NCBI GenBank assembly: GCA_025267735.1
Contig: CM046299.1
Span: 24,702,468 to 24,766,467, forward strand
Direction of reading: 5' to 3'
DNA: 64,000 bases
Source of the DNA: Mactra quadrangularis
Lineage: Eukaryota; Mollusca; Bivalvia; Venerida; Mactridae
A program made the position numbers and the translations under genes. The notes below the pieces were generated by a model that did no database searches, was not told the DNA's origin, and saw only the letters and a list, made by a program, of their open reading frames with translations. Of the stretch, positions 61,001 to 64,000 are shown piece by piece (positions within the stretch are counted from its first letter, which is position 1; each line of letters opens with the position of its first letter).

Positions 61001-63675
61001 TTAAGTCTCTAACTGTCTCACCAGACTTCGAAAATCTCTTCTACACTTTGTTATTTGATTTAAATAAGCAAAATGTACAATGCCCTATGAAAGTCCTTGA
61101 AAAAAATCCTGTTTTTTTTTTTGGATAAATTGATTTACATATCCCTAAGAGGAAAATGAAACAAAGAGTGATTCAAACAAATCCCTAGCATTAAGTAGTT
61201 TCAAAATATATGATTTAAATATCTGTGCAACTGTAGGATATAAGTCAGAATATTAACCCACTGGCCCAAAACCTGGATATAGGAAAAGTTAAATCTTGCT
61301 AGTGAAAATATCGACTGAGCTGCTGCCCAGTGATTGTTAATTGTATGTAAAAACTGGTTAGACTACAAGGAATAAAACTGGTATTGTGAAACGTTTCCCA
61401 TTGTAAAATTGAACATGTCTGAAGATGATGCAACTTTAACTCAGAAAACAACAAGATTATTGAACTGCATGTTTTTCATTGTGTAACTACATTTAGTTGT
61501 GTCAGTGCAAGATTAGTCTAACTTCATAGTTATATATAGGAAGATGTGGACTATTTTTGCACTGAGCTTTCAAATTCATAAGTATAGTCTCTGGTAACCT
61601 TGAACATGTACAAGTGCAGTTTTACATGTATATACAATATTTACCTCTATTTTGAAGATCTTGTTCTAGTATTGATTCCCTGACTTGTTTTAAGAGAGAA
61701 TATTTCATTATAGTAGACCATTCCAGGCTTGTTAATTGTGTTAATTTGTTTCCATGAGCTCAGAACACAAATAATTTGTTGAGGCATTGACACTTTAAAC
61801 GTCTTAATTGAAACATAATCAGTGTCAAGATGAAGTCTCTAATTGTCTTGTAACCAGTAAACATGAACATTATATTGAAATGTTTAATTAAATTGTCAAC
61901 TTGTACTCCTTACTTGATGCACATTATAATTTAATATATTCTTTCTACTTGATGCACATTATAATTTAATGTATTCTATCTAGCTGTTGGAAACAATTGT
62001 TTCACTGGATGGTATTATGTCTGTCTTAGAATGGAAAATTATGCTTGAAAGTTCCGTTCAGTAAAACATTCTTGTAACTGAAATTTAATTGGCTATAAAC
62101 TTACTGTGCTTTTTTGTAAAAAATTCAATTTTTGATTTAACTATATATCAATGATTTAAATATTGTTTTAATGTTTTTTTTTAAATGCTTATGTTCTTTC
62201 ATTGTGTAACTTGAATGTACTTAATTTGGTACTTCACTTAGAGTGTAGTTTGCAAGAACTATAATTCAATTTTATATTAGTTTGGAGTTATTACCCTTCT
62301 GTCTGCTTTCATAAATCATATCATTATTAATATGCCAGGATAAGAAATAATTTACTGATAATCACAACATTATTATATCCTTTATTATTGTATCAATGTA
62401 TTAAAATGTATAAAAACATTTAATAACAATAACAAAATTCATAACAATATAGAGTGTAACTGCCATATTATGCTATAAAGCATTTCTCTTACTATATGGA
62501 TATTCTAATATTCTCTATCCATATATGCTATTTTTTAGTTTTTATTGTTCTTGTTTACATTGTTTTAGTTGTCATAAGGCAGGTTTACTTGATGTTGTTA
62601 CTGATGCACATTTACTTTAAGTTTTAGTATTTTTGAGTTAAGCTTGTAGTTCTATCTTGTAACTTTGTATTTTTAATGTGTTGGCAAATTTGATTTTTTT
62701 TTCACATAGAATTATTAGTAGAGTTATAGATGTTTTGATCCATATTGCTGCTTCTTTGTGATAATGATATTACAGTTTAAAGATTAAAAATTCTCTTTAA
62801 TTCATTGAAACTTACTTTACAATGTGTATTTGAAAGTAATGAGTCACAATTAAAAACTAGCTCTATTGGTCTATAACATGTAACTTTGGGACTTTTTACT
62901 TACCAACCTATCAAACTGACTTATCAAAAAGTCTTGACTAATTTGGCATTAAAAGGCTGTTGAGTCTTGATCAAGTTTTTGTGGAAGTAACTTTAGTTGC
63001 ATGCTGCATCTCGGAATAAAACCTGCATGGATGTCAGAACTTAAAGTCTTTGTGCTAACCATTTAGTCATGTTATTGCAACATTAATTTAAGTGTGTATA
63101 CATTTTTTTAAATTGATAATTAAAATACAATGTTACATGTACTTGTAATGTTCTAACATATTATTTAAAAATCTCCTAGAGTTAAGTCATTTCTAAATTT
63201 ACATAAGAGTATTGCATGTATGTTATATATATGTGCATAAAATATGAGAAATAATTTATAAGAAAGTTTATAAATTGTGTCAGTTTGTTAATTGATTTGT
63301 TACAAGAATGTTGTTGTTGTTTCTGCTGTACAGATTTAGAGATATTGTCTCATTGACTGGGAGAGCTTTAATCTTAACAATTTATAATGAATTATTCATG
63401 AACCTTGTCTTTTATGCTAGATCTCTTAGATTTATCCTCCTTTTTTCTAGAGATCTTGTTGTTGATTATTTTTGCTATTCTTTTTTAGGAGGTAATGTCA
63501 TAGAACATGAGAAAAGAAGAATTGAAGAGTTACGTCGACGTGCAGCAGACGAAGGTCGGGCTCAATGGGAAGAGAAGAAGTTACGTGAAGCAAACTGTAA
63601 AAGTTTTAATTCTTTAGAATCTGAAGATTCCAGTATATCCAGTAGTTGTGAAACACCTTCTGAAAAAGAAATAAG
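22667..63675 (+). CDS. PHLDB1/2: Partial LL5 / PHLDB-type gene, ten exons (join, 5' and 3' incomplete)
   Basis: Proposed join: 22667-25044, 36199-36324, 37452-37589, 38293-38304, 42585-42776, 43955-44047, 47191-47301, 50634-50759, 51898-52135 (or 52066), 63489-63675. All introns but one optional case are GT-AG and reading phase matches at every junction. The protein has a long Ser/Pro-rich region, then an extended coiled coil, then a Glu/Arg-rich helix and a Ser-rich tail. Recognised stretches are RQRLEEILNMCAEYERQ in the first exon, LEVERALLDGE in the third, and VIEHEKRRIEELRRRAADEG with SSISSSCETPSEKE in the last. From memory these fit the LL5/PHLDB family, PIP3-binding cortical scaffolds that link microtubule plus ends (via CLASP) and laminin-integrin sites to the cell cortex. 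The family FHA domain (N-terminal, PHLDB1) and C-terminal PH domain are not in the window. Alternative: another large coiled-coil cortical protein. The structure is more certain than the name. Confidence 0.72.
25119..25200 (+). repeat. GGTTGCCCAGTTGGACAAC repeat (copies at 25119, 38619, 53162)
   Basis: GGTTGCCTGATTGGACAAAG then TATTTTACTTGCC and AGCAGTAACA. The copies at 38619-38705 and 53162-53235 share the same order of motifs. About 80 bp, function unknown. Confidence 0.5.
26040..26310 (+). mobile_element. SINE family 1, plus-strand copy (intronic)
   Basis: Head CAACTCAGTTGGTAGCACAT, B-box region GATTGTAGGTTTGATTCC, body GGGCAGTTGTCAGACTCTGA and tail TGTTGCTTCGGCATTAAACC. No clear target duplication. 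Confidence 0.65.
26990..27320 (+). promoter_or_regulatory. CpG-containing conserved-looking block inside the first long intron
   Basis: CGTCACACGCTTATCCGACA, CGTTACCGGTAGTC and CTGCCGCGTGTGAGAT stand out from the AT-rich, CpG-poor intron. A small inverted repeat TACCG-T-TACCGGTA occurs. No repeat family matches it. An enhancer or internal promoter is possible; a decayed element is equally possible. Confidence 0.15.
28387..28490 (+). repeat. 49-bp tandem duplication (intronic)
   Basis: GATAGCAAAAAACTTTTAAG ... TTCACAATCAAACTAAAA occurs twice in direct succession with a single-base length change. Confidence 0.8.
28936..29243 (+). mobile_element. SINE family 1, full-length diverged copy (intronic)
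   Basis: Head GCCGCCCAGCTAGCTCAGCT, B box GGTTGTAGGTTTGATCCC, body with CCATTCTCCCTCATACCACT and tail TGTTGCTAAAGCTTTAAACG, then an A-rich end. Confidence 0.7.
30305..30537 (-). mobile_element. SINE family 2, minus-strand copy, interrupted (intronic)
   Basis: Reverse body: CTGGGTTTAATGCCATGTCA, CACCTAACATAGCTTTTCTG, TTCATGGAAGGGTATAAAGG, then the B-box remnant GATGGGATTAGAACCAGTAT. The head is cut off where the CAGTCTA element begins at 30544. Confidence 0.65.
30544..30708. mobile_element. CAGTCTA-ended MITE with 6-bp duplication (intronic)
   Basis: It begins CAGTCTATGAAATTA and ends TAATTTTGTAGACTG (inverse CAGTCTACAAAATTA). AACTAG flanks it at 30538-30543 and 30709-30714. It has inserted at or beside the minus-strand SINE family 2 copy. 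The body contains CAACCAAAAAT and GGCAACCACTTTCA shared with the 45879 copy. Confidence 0.68.
30753..31045 (+). mobile_element. SINE family 2, full-length, with 9-bp target-site duplication (intronic)
   Basis: Head GGTCCATAGCGCAGTTGGTA (A box) and GCGGGTTCGAATCCCACCCG (canonical B box), body with GGTTATACCCTTCCATGAAA, and tail AATAAATAAATA. TACAGACCT is duplicated at 30744-30752 and 31046-31054. This copy is about 100 bp longer in the body than the 21639 copy. Confidence 0.85.
31926..32137 (-). mobile_element. SINE family 1, minus-strand copy (intronic)
   Basis: GTTGGGTTTAATGCTGTAGT, then GGTCATATTACGCCTGTGAG, TCAGTGACTGACAACTGCCC and the head remnant ACCCCTCGACCAGTAGATTT. The extreme head is missing. 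Confidence 0.65.
32801..32852 (+). repeat. 18-bp tandem repeat, three copies (intronic)
   Basis: CCTATCAGTTGTGACCC is repeated three times without change. Confidence 0.85.
33081..33492. mobile_element. Possible MITE with GGGCCTGTT-type ends (intronic)
   Basis: The left TGGGCCTGTTCTGTAAGGTG mirrors, imperfectly, the right CGCCTTGCGGAAAGGGCTC. Subterminal CTAGCA / TGCTAG motifs repeat inside. About 410 bp. Confidence 0.4.
33493..36198 (+). other. Intron sequence, no recognised element
   Basis: AT-rich. Only a small ATCTATCTATGAAT duplication near 35934-35966 is distinct. A pyrimidine-rich run at 35440-35550 gives a spurious ORF. Confidence 0.5.
36199..36324 (+). CDS. PHLDB1/2: LL5/PHLDB-like coiled-coil exon (42 aa)
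   Basis: The exon is 126 nt with acceptor ctacttttgcag and donor GGG|gtaagt, phase 0 at both ends. It encodes EVDPYLQLERLKVNKSDLLK and then a continuing helix ending LEDEALRG. Leu/Ile/Val are spaced in heptad fashion (L-ER-L-KV-NKSDL-LKKI-SAL) and the segment is exactly six heptads long. It follows the preceding exon in frame (SWGTID|EVDPYLQ). The upstream intron is 11.15 kb, the largest fully bounded intron but for the one before the last exon. Confidence 0.75.
37355..37482 (+). repeat. 59-bp tandem duplication spanning an intron-exon border
   Basis: Two copies of TTGTAATTGTTTTGTTTTAG followed by CTTGAAGTTGAGAGAGCATT, offset by 59 bp. The first copy is a decoy acceptor (AG at 37391-37392) and the second is the functional one (AG at 37450-37451). 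Confidence 0.88.
37452..37589 (+). CDS. PHLDB1/2: LL5/PHLDB-like coiled-coil exon (46 aa) with a duplicated splice acceptor
   Basis: The exon is 138 nt, phase 0 at both ends, with acceptor gttttgttttag ending at 37451 and donor AAG|gtgagg at 37589/37590. It encodes LEVERALLDGEHHAEMEKLQ and then a Gln/Glu/Lys-rich helix ending KATRERQK. The ERALLDGE motif fits the LL5/PHLDB coiled coil as I remember it. An earlier copy of the acceptor and first ~30 exon bases lies 59 bp upstream (AG at 37391-37392). Reading from that copy hits TAA after 14 codons, so the downstream copy is the one that supports a full protein. Confidence 0.75.
38293..38304 (+). CDS. PHLDB1/2: Candidate 12-nt microexon (AKQQ)
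   Basis: The sequence GCAAAACAACAG is preceded by a strong pyrimidine tract (ctctctcatttcccatttag) and followed by the donor gtatga with CAG before it. It is 12 nt long and phase 0 on both sides, so it would insert Ala-Lys-Gln-Gln between RERQK and ELAIIERE without changing frame. Residues are helix-compatible and fit the neighbouring Gln/Lys-rich coil. Short exons are easy to imitate by chance, so this needs transcript support. If it is not an exon, the flanking coiled-coil exons still join in frame. Confidence 0.45.
38709..38736 (+). repeat. T-run followed by G-run (intronic)
   Basis: About ten T followed by about seventeen G, next to a GGTTGCCCAGTTGGACAAC repeat. A similar T/G run is at about 58527-58561 at the end of SINE family 3, and a shorter G-run at about 6857-6867. 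Confidence 0.85.
40109..40380 (+). mobile_element. 265-bp CCCCCGCTTCGAAG repeat, copy 4 (intronic)
   Basis: Same family and orientation, in the intron between 38304 and 42585. The simple-sequence part reads GTCCGTCCGGACGTCC, which contains a local palindrome. Confidence 0.85.
41127..41221. mobile_element. Short TA-ended palindromic MITE (intronic)
   Basis: TACCATATATTCTGTAGTAA at the left mirrors CTAATAAATGCCC-type sequence at the right (ATTAGGGAATATACAGTA). About 95 bp. Confidence 0.5.
41950..42000. repeat. Hairpin-forming inverted repeat (intronic)
   Basis: TTTCTCCTTTTA and TAAAAGGAGAAA are perfect inverses around an 8-base loop. The pairing extends imperfectly to ACTCGGTAC / ATACAGAGT. 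Confidence 0.7.
42357..42457. mobile_element. CAGTAAAGTTC MITE, truncated copy (intronic)
   Basis: It retains GGGACATTTTTCTTTGCAAA, TTTTGCAATAACCAAT and the end AAGCGGAACTTTACTG. The other end is missing. It lies about 130 bp before the exon at 42585. Confidence 0.55.
42585..42776 (+). CDS. PHLDB1/2: LL5/PHLDB-like coiled-coil exon (64 aa)
   Basis: The exon is 192 nt, phase 0 at both ends, with acceptor acttttttcattgtag and donor GAA|gtaagt. It encodes ELAIIERERLKLENLELQNG and a continuing helix that ends VFDDLEFQQLE. Leu/Ile spacing and the Glu/Lys/Gln/Asn content are those of a long parallel coiled coil. The preceding intron is 4.28 kb (from the microexon) or 5.0 kb (from 37589). Confidence 0.75.
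43770..43950 (+). repeat. CAT / ATT microsatellite tract up to a splice acceptor
   Basis: CATCATTATTATTATTATTG near 43774, then CATCATCATCATCATCATCA at about 43876-43898, then ATTATTATTATCATTATTAT to within a few bases of the acceptor at 43951-43954. A fragment of the CAGTCTA MITE lies between the two tracts. Confidence 0.85.
43955..44047 (+). CDS. PHLDB1/2: LL5/PHLDB-like coiled-coil exon (31 aa)
   Basis: The exon is 93 nt, phase 0 at both ends, with acceptor ttatttattaacag and donor GAG|gtatac. It encodes SEAKFEEDREQVQRRLLADQ and then NDLLDRYKTRE. It continues the heptad-like helix from FQQLE. The 3' splice site is directly preceded by CAT/ATT microsatellite sequence, so the usual pyrimidine tract is built from (att)n repeats. 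Confidence 0.75.
44130..44300 (-). mobile_element. SINE family 1, 5'-truncated minus-strand copy (intronic)
   Basis: It starts TTGGTTGGGTTTAGTGCCAG and retains GGAAAGGCTAAATCTCTAGA and TCAGTGACTGACAAAGCCCT. The tRNA-like head is absent. Confidence 0.6.
45165..45440 (+). mobile_element. 265-bp CCCCCGCTTCGAAG repeat, copy 5 (intronic)
   Basis: Same family and orientation, in the intron between 44047 and 47191. It has GTGCGTGCGTGTGTGCGTCC in the simple-sequence part and a few substitutions in the core. Confidence 0.85.
45879..46051. mobile_element. CAGTCTA-ended MITE, copy 2 (intronic)
   Basis: CAGTCTATGAAATTA at the left and TAATTTTGTAGACTG at the right, same orientation and body as the copy at 30544. 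A half copy (left end only) is at about 43816-43870. Confidence 0.65.
46107..46314. mobile_element. Palindromic TGTTCAGT MITE, copy 2 (intronic)
   Basis: Same family and orientation as 15719-15925. TGTTCAGTTACCTTGAACG at the left, TTATTACTGAACACA at the right, with ATTGAGTTGTCCCAACTTTG at the centre of the fold. Confidence 0.7.
46947..47082. repeat. Fold-back GTCAGTGGCAC / TATTTAAATCAGCA repeat (several intronic copies)
   Basis: CAGTGTCAATCATTAACACC pairs loosely with TTAATGCATGAGCCAGTGAC around TTGAGTATTTAAATCAGCAA. Further copies are at 50297-50470 and 60576-60692, and half copies at about 4717-4775 and 42826-42860. Confidence 0.5.
47191..47301 (+). CDS. PHLDB1/2: LL5/PHLDB-like coiled-coil exon (37 aa)
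   Basis: The exon is 111 nt, phase 0 at both ends, with acceptor aatattttcag and donor CAG|gttggt (a weaker donor, lacking A at +3). It encodes ESLQQISSQQRETILGVKRE and then MERLEIDRHKAVDQFKQ, continuing the coiled coil. Confidence 0.72.
47565..47593. repeat. 29-bp perfect palindrome (intronic)
   Basis: GGCCCTTTTCTGTG and CACAGAAAAGGGCC are exact inverses around a single T at 47579. It would form a 14-bp stem in RNA only after opening a few central bases. Confidence 0.9.
47667..47986 (+). mobile_element. SINE family 1, best copy, 12-bp target-site duplication (intronic)
   Basis: Complete tRNA-headed SINE: GCCCGGCTAGCTCAGTTGGT (A box), GGTCGTGGGTTCAATTC (B box), a body with GGCCATTCTCCCTCCTACCA and TCAGTCACTGACGAAAGTAT, and tail GGCGTTAAACCCGACAAAAA with CAAAAA repeats. 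GCATAGGAAGTA is duplicated at 47655-47666 and 47987-47998. It is the most intact and probably youngest copy in the window. Confidence 0.88.
49904..50231 (+). repeat. 32-bp minisatellite, about ten copies (intronic)
   Basis: The unit contains TTTTACACAGATTGTGATGA followed by CATCACTATGAA. Copies vary at a few positions (AAATTGTGCT, AGATTTTGAT, one deletion). Each unit carries GTGATGACATCAC, palindromic about the central A. It lies in the intron 400 bp before the exon at 50634. Confidence 0.9.
50634..50759 (+). CDS. PHLDB1/2: LL5/PHLDB-like coiled-coil exon (42 aa)
   Basis: The exon is 126 nt, phase 0 at both ends, with acceptor gtgcattttgcag and donor GAG|gtagga. It encodes EKVKLEEVIGRLSDLSKSLT, then an Asn-Ser-Gln break, then a charged helix ending DMDLHIE. 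It is the second six-heptad (42 aa) exon of this gene. Confidence 0.72.
51406..51573. mobile_element. CAGTAAAGTTC MITE, copy 3 (intronic)
   Basis: The left end CAGTAAAGTTCTGCAATAA, shared core AAGGACATTTTTCTTCTCAA and TTTTGCAATAACCAAT, and right end AGCTGAATTTTACTTAATG, with TA on both sides. Confidence 0.55.
51898..52135 (+). CDS. PHLDB1/2: LL5/PHLDB-like linker exon with two possible donors
   Basis: The acceptor is ttctctatttcag at 51885-51897. It encodes ERDSDLARKIEEYLQSPTTR, then a Ser/Pro/Asn linker (ISYGLPPLSPTSPQPLHGS), then a helix with ATLLEIEKNHSLFLETQ. Two exits give the same phase (one base left over). A GT donor (CAG|gtgagc) ends the exon at 52066. A GC donor (AGG|gcaagt) ends it at 52135, adding 23 codons. 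Both join correctly to the last exon (G-GNVIEHEK). The 23-residue extension continues helix-forming residues into the next exon, so I favour it being used at least sometimes. Translation past the GC site meets TAG at once (52141). Confidence 0.68.
53275..53525 (+). repeat. G-rich degenerate tandem repeat, ~45-bp unit (intronic)
   Basis: Units such as TTAGGGGTAGGGGAGTCAAT, TTTTAGGGAGAGGGGCGC and TTAGGGGGTAGGGGGAGATA recur with A/T-rich spacers (ATTATTGTAT). G-rich on the coding strand. Confidence 0.75.
56017..56299 (-). mobile_element. AAGCCGGATTT repeat, copy 2, inverted (intronic)
   Basis: Reverse complement of the 11557 family: TTAAGCCAGATTTTTCAACA at the left, GAATCTGGCTTTAA at the right, and TGATAACATACCATGTGATA inside. 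The ORF at 56272 lies at its edge and is not a gene. Confidence 0.65.
58322..58480 (+). mobile_element. SINE family 1-like head fragment (intronic)
   Basis: AAGCTCAGTTAGAAGGGCAT and GGCCATTCTTCCACCTACAC match the head and early body of the family with much divergence. The rest is missing. Confidence 0.45.
58545..58774 (-). mobile_element. SINE family 3, minus-strand copy with intact tRNA-like head (intronic)
   Basis: On the minus strand the head reads GTGGTGTAGTGGTTAGCATG (A box) through CACGGGTTCGAAACCCGGTC (B box). It is followed by a body related to families 1 and 2 (GTCCAGGAAACC; ATGACCTATATATGTGTTGA; GGCGTAAACCCCCC). The tRNA-like part is not a free tRNA gene because it runs straight into SINE body. 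Confidence 0.72.
59265..59875 (+). repeat. Satellite-like array, ~105-bp unit, about six copies (intronic)
   Basis: Each unit has GGTCTAGGGTTTGTTTGTAC, TGGTTCCTGGGATATGCTCC, TGCAATTTCAGAGAACATAC and AGTAAAATG. Unit starts fall near 59268, 59370, 59470, 59574, 59681 and 59786. More degenerate units seem to extend back to about 59100 and on to about 60020. Confidence 0.82.
60489..60576 (+). repeat. ~46-bp tandem duplication (intronic)
   Basis: AGCAGGTTGTCAGTGACATA followed by TTGATAAATTTTATCG occurs twice in succession. Confidence 0.8.
61505..61562. repeat. Palindromic GTGCAAGATTAGTCTAA element (copies at 25777 and 61505)
   Basis: GTGCAAGATTAGTCTAACTT mirrors GGACTATTTTTGCAC. A second copy at about 25777-25833 reads GTGCAAAATTAGTCTAACTA. 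Short fold-back element. Confidence 0.45.
61914..61980 (+). repeat. 37-bp tandem duplication (intronic)
   Basis: CTTGATGCACATTATAATTT followed by AATATATTCTTTCTA is repeated with one or two changes. Confidence 0.8.
63489..63675 (+). CDS. PHLDB1/2: LL5/PHLDB-like exon: Arg/Glu-rich helix and Ser-rich tail
   Basis: The exon is 187 nt, with acceptor tattcttttttag and donor ATAAG|gtaagt. It enters with two bases of a split Gly codon and leaves with two bases. It encodes NVIEHEKRRIEELRRRAADE, then GRAQWEEKKLREANCKSFNS, then LESEDSSISSSCETPSEKE. This is the segment that most clearly recalls LL5/PHLDB proteins. In the family it lies ahead of the C-terminal PH domain, which must be beyond position 64000. 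The open frame running upstream to 63308 is intron sequence. Confidence 0.75.
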
Positions 63676-63724
63676 GTAAGTTTTGAAAAAATTGAACCAT
63701 ATCTCTAGGTCTATGTTCACAGGT

Positions 63725-63815
63725 CGGAAAAGTATGCTGCCTGACCTGGACTTGAACCAAGGACCCCTTGCTTACAAGGATAGTGCTCTCCTGACTAAGC
63801 TAACTAGCCACTAAC
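63725..63815 (-). mobile_element. tRNA-like SINE head fragment (family 4)
   Basis: The minus strand reads TAGCTTAGTCAGGAGAGCAC (A-box region) and CCTTGGTTCAAGTCCAGGTC (B-box region), with CTTGTAA in the anticodon-loop position. Acceptor-stem pairing is poor and the neighbouring sequence is repeat-like, so a SINE head is favoured over a working tRNA gene. Confidence 0.5.
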
Positions 63816-64000
63816 ATATTGTTGTTACCTGATGTGAACAGGTAAGTTTTGAGATATATGTGAAAATAGTCTCACTACATGGGAATATAGATGGTTGTTT
63901 TGAGACTTGTTTTGACCTGTCAATCATCAATATAAATCTACAGTCGGTTAATTCAAGATTAGATGATAGTAAATTCATTTTGATGCTGTCAGTATGTTTG

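Larger units (their letters stand above)
52136..63488 (+). other. 11.4-kb intron before the last exon
   Basis: It holds the G-rich tract, the inverted AAGCCGGATTT repeat, SINE fragments, the ~105-bp array, two short tandem duplications and small palindromes listed separately. Between 54120 and 56016, 56300 and 58320, and 61981 and 63488 I see no feature and no coding-like ORF. Confidence 0.55.

Noticed and set aside
63308..63488. N-terminal extension of the last exon (MLLLFLLYRF...)
   Set aside because: Open frame in intron sequence; a clear acceptor precedes GNVIEHEK and phase matches the upstream exon.

Overview
This is a eukaryotic, intron-rich, AT-rich window dominated by non-coding DNA. 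No bacterial-style operons, rRNA genes or CRISPR arrays are visible. The organism is most likely a mollusc, probably a bivalve. The basis is the type of gene, small palindromic AAGGGAGATAACTC repeats that I associate with mollusc genomes, several tRNA-headed SINE families, and a well-conserved ~265 bp repeat beginning TTATACCCCCGCTTCGAAG. The species is inferred, not proven.

One real gene can be supported: a partial, plus-strand gene of the LL5 / PHLDB (pleckstrin homology-like domain family B) type. It runs from 22667 to at least 63675. I reconstruct ten exons: a 2.38 kb Ser/Pro-rich exon (22667-25044), coiled-coil exons at 36199-36324, 37452-37589, 42585-42776, 43955-44047, 47191-47301 and 50634-50759, a candidate 12-nt microexon at 38293-38304, a linker exon at 51898-52066 or 51898-52135, and a last exon at 63489-63675. 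Reading phase agrees at every junction. The N-terminal part (FHA domain in the family) is upstream and not seen. The C-terminal PH domain is expected downstream of the window.

The first 22.6 kb contains no convincing exon. It holds repeats: three copies of the 265 bp element, a 1.14 kb hAT-like long-inverted-repeat element, a 1.49 kb TA-flanked mariner-like element, SINEs, small palindromic MITEs, a cluster of TGACCT motifs, and a 17.3-18.9 kb block with small ORFs and promoter-like sequence. Introns carry further SINEs (several with clear target-site duplications), MITEs, a 32-bp minisatellite, a ~105-bp satellite, a 29-bp perfect palindrome and a G-rich tract.

The most interesting gene-level observations concern splicing of the coiled coil: a 4-residue microexon (the size of a coiled-coil stutter), a 59-bp tandem duplication that copied a 3' splice site into a stop-containing decoy, and a pair of in-frame GT/GC donor sites that would add or remove 23 residues.
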